From positions 47,883-111,882 of the forward strand of contig JABAQN010000020.1 in NCBI GenBank assembly GCA_019187495.1: a DNA stretch of 64,000 bases, written 5' to 3'. The stretch comes from Steroidobacteraceae bacterium (GTDB taxonomy: Bacteria; Pseudomonadota; Gammaproteobacteria; Steroidobacterales; Steroidobacteraceae). A model generated the notes under the pieces. That model was not told where the DNA came from. It ran no database searches and saw nothing but the letters and a program-made list of their open reading frames with translations. Positions 8,527-17,688 of the stretch are shown here, one piece after another. Position 1 is the first letter of the stretch; each line of letters starts with the position of its first letter. A program made the position numbers and the translations under genes.

Positions 8527-9744
8527 TCAGATGACCTTGCGCGCCGCGAGCGCATCGAAGCGTTCGCGCGTCATGCCAAGGAGATCGATGTAGACCTCCT
8601 CGTTGTGCTGCCCCATCGCGGGCGCCGCCGAACGGATGCTTCCGGGTGTCGCCGAGAGCTTCGGCGCGACGTTCTGCATCCGCAGTTCGCCGAAATCAGG
8701 GTGCTGCGTGGCGACGATGGCCTGGCGCGCCTTGAAGTGCGCATCCTCGAGCATCTCGGGCGCGCGATAGATGAGTCCCGCGGGCACGCCCGACTGCTCC
8801 ATCGCCGCGAGCACCTGCCCGCGCGAGAGCGTCGATGTCCAGGCGCCGACCAGGTTGTCGAGCTCCACCTGGTTCGCGCCGCGCGCGGTGTGCGTCGCGA
8901 ACTTCGGATCCTTCGCCAGTTCCGGCCGACCCATCGCCTCGGCGAGGCGGCCGAAGACCGTGTCCTGGTTCGCCGCGATCAGCACCATCTGCCCGTCACG
9001 GGTGGGGTATACGTTCGACGGCGCGACGTTCGGCAGGATCGCACCGGTGCGCTCGCGGATGTAGCCGGTCTTGTCGTACTCGGTGACGAGCGATTCCATC
9101 ATGTTGAGCACGGATTCGTAGATCGCGGAATCGACCACCTGGCCGCGTCCCGTCTTCTCGCGGTAGTGCAGCGCGGAGAGCGCGCCGACGCTCGCGAAGG
9201 TGGCGGCCAGCGAGTCACCGATGCTGATGCCCATGCGCGAAGGCGGGGTCGAAGGATCGCCGCACACGTAGCGCAGTCCGCCCATCGCCTCGCCGATTGC
9301 GCCGAAGCCCGCCTGCTTCGCATACGGGCCGGTCTGGCCGAACCCGGAAACGCGGATCATGATGAGACGCGGATTGATCCGGGAGAGCTCTTCGTAGCCG
9401 CAGCCCCACTTCTCCATGGTGCCCGGCCTGAAATTCTCAAGTAAAAAATCAGCTTTCGCCACTAACTCCTTGAGAATGCTCTGGCCTTCCGCCTGGCGCA
9501 TGTCGAGCGTGATCGCTTTCTTGTTGCGTCCCACGACCGGCCACCACAGCGACTTGCCGTGCGCCTTCTCTCGACCCCAGACGCGCATCGGATCACCCTG
9601 GCCGGGCGGCTCGATCTTGATGATCTCGGCTCCCATGTCGCCGAGTATCTGGCCGCAGAACGGTCCCGCGAGCAGCGTGCCCATTTCGATCACGCGCAGG
9701 TCTGAAAGCGGGCCATTCGTGAAAGCGGCGGGTTGTCCGGACAT
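8527..9744 (-). CDS. Class III CoA-transferase (CaiB/BaiF family)
   Basis: A 405-residue single-domain CoA-transferase with the expected catalytic Asp at D177 (ISIGDSLAA) and the later GRGQVVD motif. The chosen ATG gives the usual MSGQPAAF... start and family length. The open frame runs far upstream but that part is not family-like. It heads a leftward operon with an isochorismatase-like hydrolase, a VOC protein and a small protein. It is divergent, 123 bases away, from an HMG-CoA-lyase-type gene, an arrangement repeated near 30.1 kb. It probably activates an acid whose CoA ester the lyase cleaves. Confidence 0.9.
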   Translation of the reverse strand: MSGQPAAFTNGPLSDLRVIEMGTLLAGPFCGQILGDMGAEIIKIEPPGQGDPMRVWGREKAHGKSLWWPVVGRNKKAITLDMRQAEGQSILKELVAKADFLLENFRPGTMEKWGCGYEELSRINPRLIMIRVSGFGQTGPYAKQAGFGAIGEAMGGLRYVCGDPSTPPSRMGISIGDSLAATFASVGALSALHYREKTGRGQVVDSAIYESVLNMMESLVTEYDKTGYIRERTGAILPNVAPSNVYPTRDGQMVLIAANQDTVFGRLAEAMGRPELAKDPKFATHTARGANQVELDNLVGAWTSTLSRGQVLAAMEQSGVPAGLIYRAPEMLEDAHFKARQAIVATQHPDFGELRMQNVAPKLSATPGSIRSAAPAMGQHNEEVYIDLLGMTRERFDALAARKVI

Positions 9745-9827
9745 GCGACTCTCTCGCGGAAAGTTGAGGATCACGGGGAAAGCGGCGGCTGCGCGCGGTA
9801 TAGCGGGCACCCCCGATGCGGTCAAGC

Positions 9828-9833
9828 TAGAAT
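9828..9833 (+). promoter_or_regulatory. -10-like element TAGAAT before the first HMG-CoA-lyase gene
   Basis: TAGAAT matches the -10 consensus in five of six positions. Its end lies 6 bases before an ATG at 9840 that opens a 12-codon frame, and 34 bases before the lyase ATG. No good -35 is visible. Confidence 0.4.
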
Positions 9834-9839
9834 CGAAGC

Positions 9840-9878
9840 ATGTATGGTCGGGACAGTGGAATAGGCAATGATGCGTAG
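9840..9878 (+). CDS. Possible leaderless upstream mini-ORF
   Basis: Twelve codons (MYGRDSGIGNDA) and a TAG stop. The ATG is 6 bases past a TAGAAT hexamer, the spacing seen at other likely leaderless starts here. The frame ends 8 bases inside the lyase gene in a different frame, so its translation could couple to or compete with the lyase start. It may be chance; there is no independent sign of coding. Confidence 0.25.
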   Translation: MYGRDSGIGNDA

Positions 9879-10788
9879 CATCGAGATCGTCGAGGTCGGC
9901 CCGCGCGACGGCTTGCAGAGCGAGCCGGGCGTGATGCCGACGGCCGCGAAGATCGAATTCATCGAGCGGCTGATTGCCGCGGGCTCGCGGCGCATCGAAG
10001 TCACGAGCTTCGTGAACCCGAAGCGCGTGCCGCAGATGGCGGATGCCGAGCAGGTGCTCGCGGGGCTCACGAAACGCCCGGATGTCCACTACGTGGGCCT
10101 CGTGCTGAATCGCAAGGGGTTCGATCGCGCGGTCGCGGCCGGATGCAACGAGATCGGCATGGCGGTGGTGGCGAGCGATACCTTCAACCGGCGCAACCAG
10201 GGCGTGGGCACCGACGAGTCGATCGCCGCGTGGCTCGATATCGCGCAGGCGGCGCGCGCGGCCGGCGTGCGCGCGCAGGTCACGGTGTCCGCCGCTTTCG
10301 GCTGCCCGTTCGAGGGTGAAATGCCCATCGCCCGCGTCGTCGATGTGGCGCGTCGCTGCGCCGAAGCCGGGCCGTTCGAAATCGCGATCGCCGACACGAT
10401 CGGCGTCGGCGTGCCCACACAGGTCACGGAGCTCGTGGCGGCCGTGCGCGCCGCCGTGCCGGCATCGGTGCGGCTGCGCGCGCATTTCCACAACACGCGC
10501 AATACGGGGCTCGCCAATGCATGGGCGGCCGTGCAGGCGGGTGTCGCGACGCTCGATGCGAGCGCGGGCGGCATCGGCGGCTGCCCGTTCGCGCCCGCGG
10601 CAACCGGCAACATCCCGACGGAAGACCTCGTGTACATGCTGACGCGCGGTGGCTACGCGACCGGCATCGATCTCGACGCATTGATCGAGACGGGCAAGTG
10701 GCTGCAGCAAACGCTCGGGCGCCCGGTCCCCGGCATGCTCGTGAAGGCGGGCAATTTCCCGCGCATCGTGGCGGAACGGGCTGCCTGA
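9868..10788 (+). CDS. HMG-CoA-lyase-family enzyme (copy 1)
   Basis: A TIM-barrel lyase that cleaves 3-hydroxy-3-methylglutaryl-CoA or a related 3-hydroxyacyl-CoA by retro-Claisen reaction. Of 306 residues, metal and catalytic positions are kept: D14 (GPRDGLQ), H206 and H208 (HFHNTRN), C239 (GGCPFAP) and N248 (ATGN). The canonical loop is GCPYAxGASGN; here it is GCPFAPAATGN, a mild change that may tune the substrate. Tandem ATGs at 9868 and 9871 are both possible. It precedes the hydantoinase-like pair and is divergent from a CoA-transferase. True HMG-CoA, citramalyl-CoA or similar substrates are possible. Confidence 0.88.
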   Translation: MMRSIEIVEVGPRDGLQSEPGVMPTAAKIEFIERLIAAGSRRIEVTSFVNPKRVPQMADAEQVLAGLTKRPDVHYVGLVLNRKGFDRAVAAGCNEIGMAVVASDTFNRRNQGVGTDESIAAWLDIAQAARAAGVRAQVTVSAAFGCPFEGEMPIARVVDVARRCAEAGPFEIAIADTIGVGVPTQVTELVAAVRAAVPASVRLRAHFHNTRNTGLANAWAAVQAGVATLDASAGGIGGCPFAPAATGNIPTEDLVYMLTRGGYATGIDLDALIETGKWLQQTLGRPVPGMLVKAGNFPRIVAERAA

Positions 10789-10831
10789 CGGACGCGCACG
10801 CATCGCGCGTTGCGTGTACGTGTTCCGCGCA

Positions 10832-10860
10832 TTGCGGACCCCATGGGGAGCCACCATACT
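10832..10860 (+). promoter_or_regulatory. Candidate sigma-70 promoter for the hydantoinase-like pair
   Basis: TTGCGG (10832-10837) and CATACT (10855-10860) are separated by 17 bases, upstream of a strong AGGAG ribosome site and the ATG at 10912. This suggests the pair can be transcribed separately from the lyase gene. Confidence 0.4.
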
Positions 10861-10911
10861 CGCCCGCCTGCAAGCGACGCGTGATCGCGCGCGGGGTTCC
10901 CAGGAGTAACC

Positions 10912-12996
10912 ATGGCATATCGATTGGGTGTGGATGTGGGCGGCACTTTCACCGACCTGTTGCTCGTCCACGAGAAATCCGGCAAGACATGGTCCGCGAA
11001 AGTGCCGAGCACGCCCGCCGACCAGTCGATCGGCGTGTTGAACGGCATGCTGCGGGTGTGCGAGTACGCAGGCATCGACCCCGCCATCATCCAGCACGTG
11101 ATGCATGGCACCACCGTTGCGACCAACACGGTGCTCACGAGCACCGGCGCCAAATGCGGCCTCGTCACGACGAAGGGTTACCGGCAGGTGCTGCAGATCG
11201 CCCGCTCGTTCGTGCCCGGCGGCCTCGGCGGCTGGGTCATCTACAACAAGAGCCTGCCGCTCGCGCCGCTCGCCTGCACCATCGAGGCCGATGAGCGCGT
11301 CAGCGCGAAGGGCGAGATCGTCCATGCGCTCGACGAGAGCCAGCTGCGCACCTCGTTGCGCGAACTGAAGTCGAAGCGCATCGAGGCGCTGACCGTCTCG
11401 CTGGTCAATTCCTTCGCGAACGACAGCCACGAGAAACGCATCCGCGAGATCGCCGCCGAGGAAATGCCGGACGTGCCCGTGTCGCTGTCGTCGGAAGTGG
11501 TTCCCGAGATGCAGGAATACGAGCGTACCGTCACCACGGTCGCCAATTCCTACGTGCGTCCGCGCGTCGCGAAATACGTGCGCAACCTGAAGTCGAAGCT
11601 CTCGATCAAGGGCGAGGATGTGAAGCTGCACATCCTGCGTTCCGACGGCGGCCTTGCGTCGGCAAAGTCGTCCGAAGAGTTCCCGGTCAACATGCTGATG
11701 TCCGGCCCGGCGGGCGGCGTGACCGGTGCGGTGTGGGTCGCGCTGCAGGCGGGCTTCCCGAACCTGCTCACCGTCGACGTCGGCGGTACTTCAACCGATG
11801 TCGCGTTGATCCAGAACGGCGCACCGCGCCTGCGCCGCGAAACCACGGTGGGCGACGTCACGGTGCGCGCTTCCTCGGTCGACATCCGCACGGTCGGTGC
11901 GGGTGGCGGTTCGATTGCACATGTCCCGGAACTCACGAAGGCACTGCGCGTCGGACCGCAGAGCGCCGGCGCCGATCCGGGGCCGGCCGCGTACAACCGC
12001 GGCGGCACCGAGCCGACCGTGACGGATGCCAACATCGTGCTCGGCTACCTGCCGGAAGGGCAGAAGCTCGGCGGCGACATGGTGCTCGACCGCGAGTTGT
12101 CCGGGCAGGCGGTGCAGAAGATCGCCGATGCGCTGAAGCTGTCGCGCAAGGACGCCGCGCTCGGCATCTACAACATCGTCAACGAGAACATGGTCGGTGC
12201 GCTGCGCCTCGTGTCGGTCGAGCAGGGCTACGACCCGCGCGACTACGCGTTGATCGCCTTCGGCGGCGCGGGCCCGTTGCACGCCAATTCCCTGTCGCGC
12301 CTGCTCGGCTCCTGGCCTTCGATCATTCCGCCGGGACCGGGCGTGCTTTGCGCGCTGGGCGACGCGACGACCGCCGTTCGTGACGAACGCGCGCGCACCT
12401 GGGTGCGCAAGTTCTCCGAGACGGGCGCAAAGGAGATCGCGAAGATCCTGCGCACGCTCGCCGCCGACGCCGCCGAATCCCTCGAACGCGAGGGCGTGCC
12501 GAAAGGCGAGATGCGCACGAGCTGGCAGGTCGACCTGCGCTACCACGGCCAGGGACTGCGCCTCACGGTCGATGTCGACATGCGCGAGCTCGAGAAGCGG
12601 GGTCTCGCGGCGATCTCCGACCAGTTCGATGCGGAACACAAGCGCCTGTTCACCTTCGCGCTCGCGCTCGAACACGAGATCGTGACCCTGCGGGCGACCG
12701 TGCAGGGCAAGGCGGTGTCGCTGAAGCGGGCCGATCTGGCGCGGGGCGGCAGCGATCCGAAGGCGGCGGCGATCGGCCGCCAGAAGGCCTACATGGACGG
12801 CAAGGATGTCACCGCCATCGTCTATGACCGCCTGAAGCTGAGAGCCGGCAACAAGGTGAAAGGCCCGGCGATCATCGTCGAAATGGATTCGACCAGCGTC
12901 ATCCTGCCGAAGCACCACGGTGTCGTCGACAAGGTCGGCTGCATCCTGATCTATCCGGACAGCTACAAGAAGCCGGTCCGCAAGGCGAAGAGGTAA
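10912..12996 (+). CDS. Hydantoinase/oxoprolinase family protein, HyuA-like subunit
   Basis: A 694-residue ATP-grasping subunit of the N-methylhydantoinase A / 5-oxoprolinase / acetone carboxylase-beta family. It begins with the acetokinase-like phosphate motif GVDVGGTFTD (about 6-15) and repeats it as TVDVGGTSTD (about 287-296). Partners use ATP to phosphorylate a carbonyl oxygen, either to open cyclic amides or to carboxylate ketones. AGGAG lies 5 bases before the ATG. It is followed after 5 bases by the HyuB-like subunit. Substrate (hydantoin-type or ketone) cannot be chosen from sequence. An acetone carboxylase gamma subunit is not present. Confidence 0.88.
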   Translation: MAYRLGVDVGGTFTDLLLVHEKSGKTWSAKVPSTPADQSIGVLNGMLRVCEYAGIDPAIIQHVMHGTTVATNTVLTSTGAKCGLVTTKGYRQVLQIARSFVPGGLGGWVIYNKSLPLAPLACTIEADERVSAKGEIVHALDESQLRTSLRELKSKRIEALTVSLVNSFANDSHEKRIREIAAEEMPDVPVSLSSEVVPEMQEYERTVTTVANSYVRPRVAKYVRNLKSKLSIKGEDVKLHILRSDGGLASAKSSEEFPVNMLMSGPAGGVTGAVWVALQAGFPNLLTVDVGGTSTDVALIQNGAPRLRRETTVGDVTVRASSVDIRTVGAGGGSIAHVPELTKALRVGPQSAGADPGPAAYNRGGTEPTVTDANIVLGYLPEGQKLGGDMVLDRELSGQAVQKIADALKLSRKDAALGIYNIVNENMVGALRLVSVEQGYDPRDYALIAFGGAGPLHANSLSRLLGSWPSIIPPGPGVLCALGDATTAVRDERARTWVRKFSETGAKEIAKILRTLAADAAESLEREGVPKGEMRTSWQVDLRYHGQGLRLTVDVDMRELEKRGLAAISDQFDAEHKRLFTFALALEHEIVTLRATVQGKAVSLKRADLARGGSDPKAAAIGRQKAYMDGKDVTAIVYDRLKLRAGNKVKGPAIIVEMDSTSVILPKHHGVVDKVGCILIYPDSYKKPVRKAKR

Positions 12997-13001
12997 GTTC
13001 C

Positions 13002-14909
13002 ATGCCCGCCAGAATCGTACAAGGCAACAAGAAGGCCTTCCGGAAGGTCAAGGTCGACACCGTCACGATCGACATCATCGAAAGCGCGTTGCGCAACGCG
13101 CGCTACGAAATGGATACCGTGCTGTTCCGCACCGCGATGTCGCCCGGCATCCGCGAGCAGCACGATGAGTTCCCGATGATCGCCAACGTCGAAGGCAAGA
13201 TGGTCGTCGGCCAGTTCGGCTCCTTCATCTGGGGCTTCATGCAGGGCTACGATGGCACGATCGAGGAAGGCGACATCTTCCTGACGAACGATCCGTATGC
13301 CGTGAACGGCGCGATCAGCCACTCGAACGACTGGCTGATGCTGATGCCGATCTACCGGAACAAGCGCCTGATCGCCTGGTCCGCGATGTTCGGCCACATG
13401 ACCGATGTCGGCGGCAAGGTGCCCGGCTCGCTGCCGACCGACGCCCGGCAGATCTTCGAGGAGGGCGTGCGCACGCCGCCGGTGAAGATCTACCAGCGCG
13501 GCAAGCTGCAGGAAGACGTGCTGAAGATCCTGCTGCACAACTGCCGCCTGCCGCACTGGAACCTGTCGGACTTCAATGCGATCACCGCGGCGCTGCGCAC
13601 GGCCGGCATCCGCTGCGTCGAGATCGCCGAGCGCTTCGGCGACGACGTGTTCTATTCCGCGATGCACGAAATGCTCGAGCGCAACAAGCGCGCGATGCGC
13701 GAGCTGATCCGGCGCACGGTGCCGGAGACCAAGCAGTACTTCGAGGACTACGTGTGCGACGACGGCCTCAACATGGGGCCCTACAAGATCGCCTGCAGCA
13801 TGTGGCGCGAGGGTGACAAGTGCATCTTCGACTTCGCGGGCACCGATCCGCAGTCGATCTCTTCGATCAACTTCCTGTTGAACGAGGAGATGTTCAAGAT
13901 GTTCGCGGGCGTCTACATGATCATGGTGTTCGACCCGCAGATCCTCTTCAACGACGGCTTCTACGACCTGATGGAAGTGCGCATCCCGCCGGGCACGCTG
14001 CTGAAGCCGCTCGCCCCGGCGGCACTCTCCTGCCGCACGCACGCGCTCGGGCGCATTTTCGACGTGCTCGGCGGCCTTCTCGGCCAGGGCAATCCGCAGT
14101 TCATGTGCGCCGCCGGTTTCTCGGACAGCCCGCACTTCATGTATTCCGGCTACGACCGGAACGGCGACTGGTACCAGCTCTACCAGATCTCCTTCGGCGG
14201 CATCCCGGGCAAGCCGTTCGGCGACGGACCGGACGGCCACTCGCTGTGGCCGTCGTTCACCAACGTGCCGAACGAGTTCCTCGAGAGCTATTTCCCTCTG
14301 CGCATCGACATCTACGAGACGATCCCGGACTCGGGCGGCGCCGGCAAGAACCGCGGCGGCAACGGCCTTCGGATCGGCTACCGGTTCCTCGAGCCGGGCG
14401 AAATCTCGATCCATGACGACCGCTGGCTCACGTACCCGTGGGGCGTCAACGGCGGTCTGCCGGGCGCACGCAGCCGAAAGACGCTGGTGCGCGCCGACGG
14501 CAGCGAGCAGCTGCTCGAATCGAAGGTCGACCGCATCAAGGTGGGGGCCGGCGACCGGCTGCTCGCCGATACCTGGGGCGGCGGCGGCGGCGGCGATCCG
14601 CTCGAGCGCGAAGCCGAGCGCGTGCAGTTCGACGTCGAGGCGGGCCTCGTCACGGTCGAGGGCGCACGCCGCTACGGCGTCGTCATCAAGGCCGACGGTT
14701 CGGTGGACGCGGCGGCGACGACCGCGCTGCGCAGGAAGATGGCGACAGAGCGCGGCCCCGTGAAGCTGTTCGATCGAGGCTTCGACTCGGTCGAGGAACT
14801 GAAGGCGCGCTGCAAGACCGACACCGGCCTTTCGCCGCCACAGCAGCCGCAGTTCACGAAGTGGGCGAAGAAGCTGGCCGAGGAGCGCAGGCGACGCGTG
14901 GTGTCGTGA
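13002..14909 (+). CDS. Hydantoinase/oxoprolinase family protein, HyuB-like subunit
   Basis: A 635-residue partner of the upstream HyuA-like subunit (family: N-methylhydantoinase B, oxoprolinase C-half, acetone/acetophenone carboxylase alpha). Typical motifs include FRTAMSPGIREQHDEF and GHMTDVGGKVPGS, a histidine-containing segment conserved in the family, and GKNRGGNGLRIGYRF. It is shorter than acetone carboxylase alpha, favouring a hydantoinase-like or uncharacterised member. Its last 56 bases overlap the convergent MFS transporter gene. Together with the lyase upstream it forms a three-gene rightward unit. Confidence 0.88.
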   Translation: MPARIVQGNKKAFRKVKVDTVTIDIIESALRNARYEMDTVLFRTAMSPGIREQHDEFPMIANVEGKMVVGQFGSFIWGFMQGYDGTIEEGDIFLTNDPYAVNGAISHSNDWLMLMPIYRNKRLIAWSAMFGHMTDVGGKVPGSLPTDARQIFEEGVRTPPVKIYQRGKLQEDVLKILLHNCRLPHWNLSDFNAITAALRTAGIRCVEIAERFGDDVFYSAMHEMLERNKRAMRELIRRTVPETKQYFEDYVCDDGLNMGPYKIACSMWREGDKCIFDFAGTDPQSISSINFLLNEEMFKMFAGVYMIMVFDPQILFNDGFYDLMEVRIPPGTLLKPLAPAALSCRTHALGRIFDVLGGLLGQGNPQFMCAAGFSDSPHFMYSGYDRNGDWYQLYQISFGGIPGKPFGDGPDGHSLWPSFTNVPNEFLESYFPLRIDIYETIPDSGGAGKNRGGNGLRIGYRFLEPGEISIHDDRWLTYPWGVNGGLPGARSRKTLVRADGSEQLLESKVDRIKVGAGDRLLADTWGGGGGGDPLEREAERVQFDVEAGLVTVEGARRYGVVIKADGSVDAAATTALRRKMATERGPVKLFDRGFDSVEELKARCKTDTGLSPPQQPQFTKWAKKLAEERRRRVVS

Positions 14910-16185
14910 GCCGCACCCACAATGCGAGGCCCATCACGACGGAATTGACCGCGGCGATCATCACGAACGGCGCGCCCGGGCGCCAGTGATCGAACAGCCA
15001 GCCGCCGAGCGACGTGGAGAAGAGCACGCCGATCGCCGAGCACACGGCCGCCACGCCCATCACGGAGCCGCGCAGGCGGGTCGGCGCCTGCTCGCCGAGC
15101 AGCGCCTGGGCCGCAATGATGCAGCTGAGCTCGCCCGTGCCGAGCAGCATCATCTTGAAAGGCATCGCGGCGCTGAACGGGTCGGAGGCGAGGCCCACCA
15201 CGGCGTAGCCGAGGGCCGCGAGGCCCATCGACAGGACGACGATGGTGACGCGATCGTGGCGGTCCATCAGCCAGCCGAGGATCGGCGCCCAGAAGAGACC
15301 CGTGAGCTGGGCGATGCCGTACATCATGCCGGCCTTCGCCATCGCCGCGGGACGCGTCATGCCCTGCGCGATGCCCGCCTGCATCAGCCACAATGAAAAA
15401 AAAGTGCCGATGACGACCATGTCACCGCGCGCGACGAATGAGGCGAAGTAGCCGAGCGCGAGCCGCCGGTTCGCGCGGGCGGTGCGCACGCCCGTGGCGA
15501 CGAGCTGCAGCAGCGACGGGCGCCCCTCCGGGCGCCTGTCCGCGGGGTCGCATTGCAGGCCGAGCCGGCAGACGAGCGCCGTGATGAAGCAGAGCGCCGC
15601 ACCGATCCACAGCGTGTAGCGTCCCGCGAGATCGTCGCTGAGGCCCAGTGCCTCGAAGCGCAGCGGCAACCGCGACAGCACGAGCACGCCGAACATGACA
15701 CCCACGCCCTGCAGGGCGCCCGTCACGCCGACCAGCAGGCCGCGCGAGCGCTCCTGGGGCGCATCGGCGAGTACCGTGGCCATCGCGGTACCGACCATCG
15801 CCGCGCCGATCGAGAAGAAGAATCGCGTCGCGATGAGCGCCGCGAGCGTCCCGGCGAGCGGATAGAGGATGTAGCCCACGCCGATCCAGGCGAGGCCGAG
15901 CGTGTACATCACGCGCCGGCCGGCTTTGTCGACGAGCGCCCCGAACGGCCCGACGAGCAGGAGCATCGCAATCTCCTGCGTCAGGCCGAGCGCGAAAGTC
16001 ACCCGGCCCTGGTGCGAACGCGGAATACCGAGGTGCGCATCGAGCACGAGCGGCTGCACGAAGCTGAGGAACGCGAGCAGGCAGACGCTGAAGAAGGCGG
16101 CATACAGGAAGGTGAGGGCGTTGCCCCGCGTGACACCTTCGGCCAGATGGATCGGGCCGAGCCGCTGCCCGAAACCAGCGGTCAT
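14854..16185 (-). CDS. MFS transporter
   Basis: A 443-residue major facilitator with about 12 hydrophobic segments and the loop 2-3 motif A in the form GALVDKAGRR. The inner-membrane substrate is unknown. The ATG is one base from the stop of the aldehyde dehydrogenase gene, so it is the last gene of the methyltransferase/dehydrogenase operon. The C-terminus overlaps the convergent HyuB-like gene by 56 bases, so part of the tail may be non-essential. Confidence 0.88.
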   Translation of the reverse strand: MTAGFGQRLGPIHLAEGVTRGNALTFLYAAFFSVCLLAFLSFVQPLVLDAHLGIPRSHQGRVTFALGLTQEIAMLLLVGPFGALVDKAGRRVMYTLGLAWIGVGYILYPLAGTLAALIATRFFFSIGAAMVGTAMATVLADAPQERSRGLLVGVTGALQGVGVMFGVLVLSRLPLRFEALGLSDDLAGRYTLWIGAALCFITALVCRLGLQCDPADRRPEGRPSLLQLVATGVRTARANRRLALGYFASFVARGDMVVIGTFFSLWLMQAGIAQGMTRPAAMAKAGMMYGIAQLTGLFWAPILGWLMDRHDRVTIVVLSMGLAALGYAVVGLASDPFSAAMPFKMMLLGTGELSCIIAAQALLGEQAPTRLRGSVMGVAAVCSAIGVLFSTSLGGWLFDHWRPGAPFVMIAAVNSVVMGLALWVRLTTPRVACAPRPASSPTS

Positions 16186-17688
16186 TCAGGCGCCGAAGCG
16201 GGGAATCGCCGGCGGGTCGATCGGAATGATCGTCGCCTTCTGTTCGGTGAAGAAATCGACGCTCGCCGCCGGGCCGTCGCGACCCACGCCGGATTCCTTG
16301 TAACCGCCGAACGGAGCGCGCAGCTCGCGCATCATCGGCGTGTTGATCCAGACCGTGCCGGCGCGAATCTCGCGCGAGCAGCGCATCGCCGTGCCGAGGT
16401 CGTTCGACCAGACATAGCTCGCGAGCCCGAACTTCGAACGGTTCGCGATCGCGATGGCCTCATCGATCGATCCGAACTCGATGAAGCTCGCGAACGGCCC
16501 GAAGATCTCCTCCTGGCACACCCGCGCATCATTCGAAGGCGCGAGCACCGCGGTCGGTTCGACGAACCAGCCGTGATCGAATGCCGCGCGCCTGCCGCCG
16601 GTCAGCAGTTGCGCACCGTCTTCCTGCGCAATCCGCGTGTAGTCGAGCACACGCTGCATGTGTGCCTCGAAGGCGAGCGGGCCGATCTCGGTGGTGAGCG
16701 CCAGCGGATCACCGATCCGGATGCGGCGCGTGCGCGCCACGAAGCGCTCGATGAATTGCCGCGCAATGGGGCGCTGCACGAGGATGCGGGAGCCCGCGAG
16801 GCATTGCTGGCCATTGTTCGCGAAAATGCCGACGAGCGAACCGTCGAGCGCGCGCTCGAGATCGGCCGACTCGCAGACGATGTTCGCCGACTTGCCGCCG
16901 AGCTCGAGCGCGGTGGGCACGAGCCGCCGAGCGGCGGCCGCCATGATCGCGCGGCCCGTCGCCGTGCCACCCGTGAAGCCCACGAGATCGATGCCCGGAT
17001 GATCGACGAGCGCGGCGCCCGTGGTATTGCCGCGGCCGTTGACGAGATTGACCACCCCGGGCGGCAGGCCGGCCTCGTGCAGGATTTCAACGAGACGCCG
17101 CACCGAGAGCGGCGTGTACTCCGAGGGCTTCAGCACGCAGGTATTGCCCCAGGGGATGCAGGTCGCGATGCGCATGGCGGCGAGCGACAGCGGCGCATTC
17201 CACGGCGCGATCAGTGCCGCCACGCCCTTCGGCTCGCGCGTCACGCAGGTGAGCCAGCCCCTGGTCTGTGTGTAGGCCTCCCCGTGCAGCGTGCTCGCCA
17301 CTTCGGCGAAGAACTCGAACACGCGGGCCGCGCGCTGCACCTGATCCCGCACGCGCAGCATCGGCAGCCCGGCGCCGGTGCATTCGAGCCAGGCCAGTTC
17401 CTCCGCGTGCGCGCGCACGCGATCGCGGATCGCATACAGGATGTCCTTGCGCGCATTGATGTCCATGTGCGACCAGGGGCCGCTGTCGAAGGCGCGTCGT
17501 GCGCTCGTCACCGCGGCATCGACCTCGGATGCGTCGGCCTCGCGCAGCACGCCGAGCGTCTCCTCGGTCGTCGGGTTCACGATCGGCAGATCGACACCGC
17601 CTGCGCGCAGCGGCGGAGCGACACCATCGATGATCGACTGGATGCGCGGCGCGATCGGCCAGCCGCGCGGCAACGCGACGACGCTCAT
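16186..17688 (-). CDS. NAD(P)-dependent aldehyde dehydrogenase
   Basis: A 500-residue aldehyde dehydrogenase superfamily enzyme with general base E262 (LELGGKSANIV) and catalytic C296 (NNGQQCLAGS), both in canonical context, plus the APWNAPL segment of the cofactor and oxyanion site. It is likely to oxidise an aldehyde to its acid in the cytoplasm. The ATG at 17688 overlaps the stop of the methyltransferase gene as ATGA; the open frame continues upstream but only as a shadow of that gene. It resembles the betaine/hydroxymuconic semialdehyde group generally; the substrate is open. Confidence 0.92.
   Translation of the reverse strand: MSVVALPRGWPIAPRIQSIIDGVAPPLRAGGVDLPIVNPTTEETLGVLREADASEVDAAVTSARRAFDSGPWSHMDINARKDILYAIRDRVRAHAEELAWLECTGAGLPMLRVRDQVQRAARVFEFFAEVASTLHGEAYTQTRGWLTCVTREPKGVAALIAPWNAPLSLAAMRIATCIPWGNTCVLKPSEYTPLSVRRLVEILHEAGLPPGVVNLVNGRGNTTGAALVDHPGIDLVGFTGGTATGRAIMAAAARRLVPTALELGGKSANIVCESADLERALDGSLVGIFANNGQQCLAGSRILVQRPIARQFIERFVARTRRIRIGDPLALTTEIGPLAFEAHMQRVLDYTRIAQEDGAQLLTGGRRAAFDHGWFVEPTAVLAPSNDARVCQEEIFGPFASFIEFGSIDEAIAIANRSKFGLASYVWSNDLGTAMRCSREIRAGTVWINTPMMRELRAPFGGYKESGVGRDGPAASVDFFTEQKATIIPIDPPAIPRFGA

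Noticed and set aside
9745..11631. Upstream extension of the CoA-transferase frame on the minus strand
   Set aside because: It is antisense to the lyase and HyuA-like genes. Family similarity begins only at the ATG at 9744.
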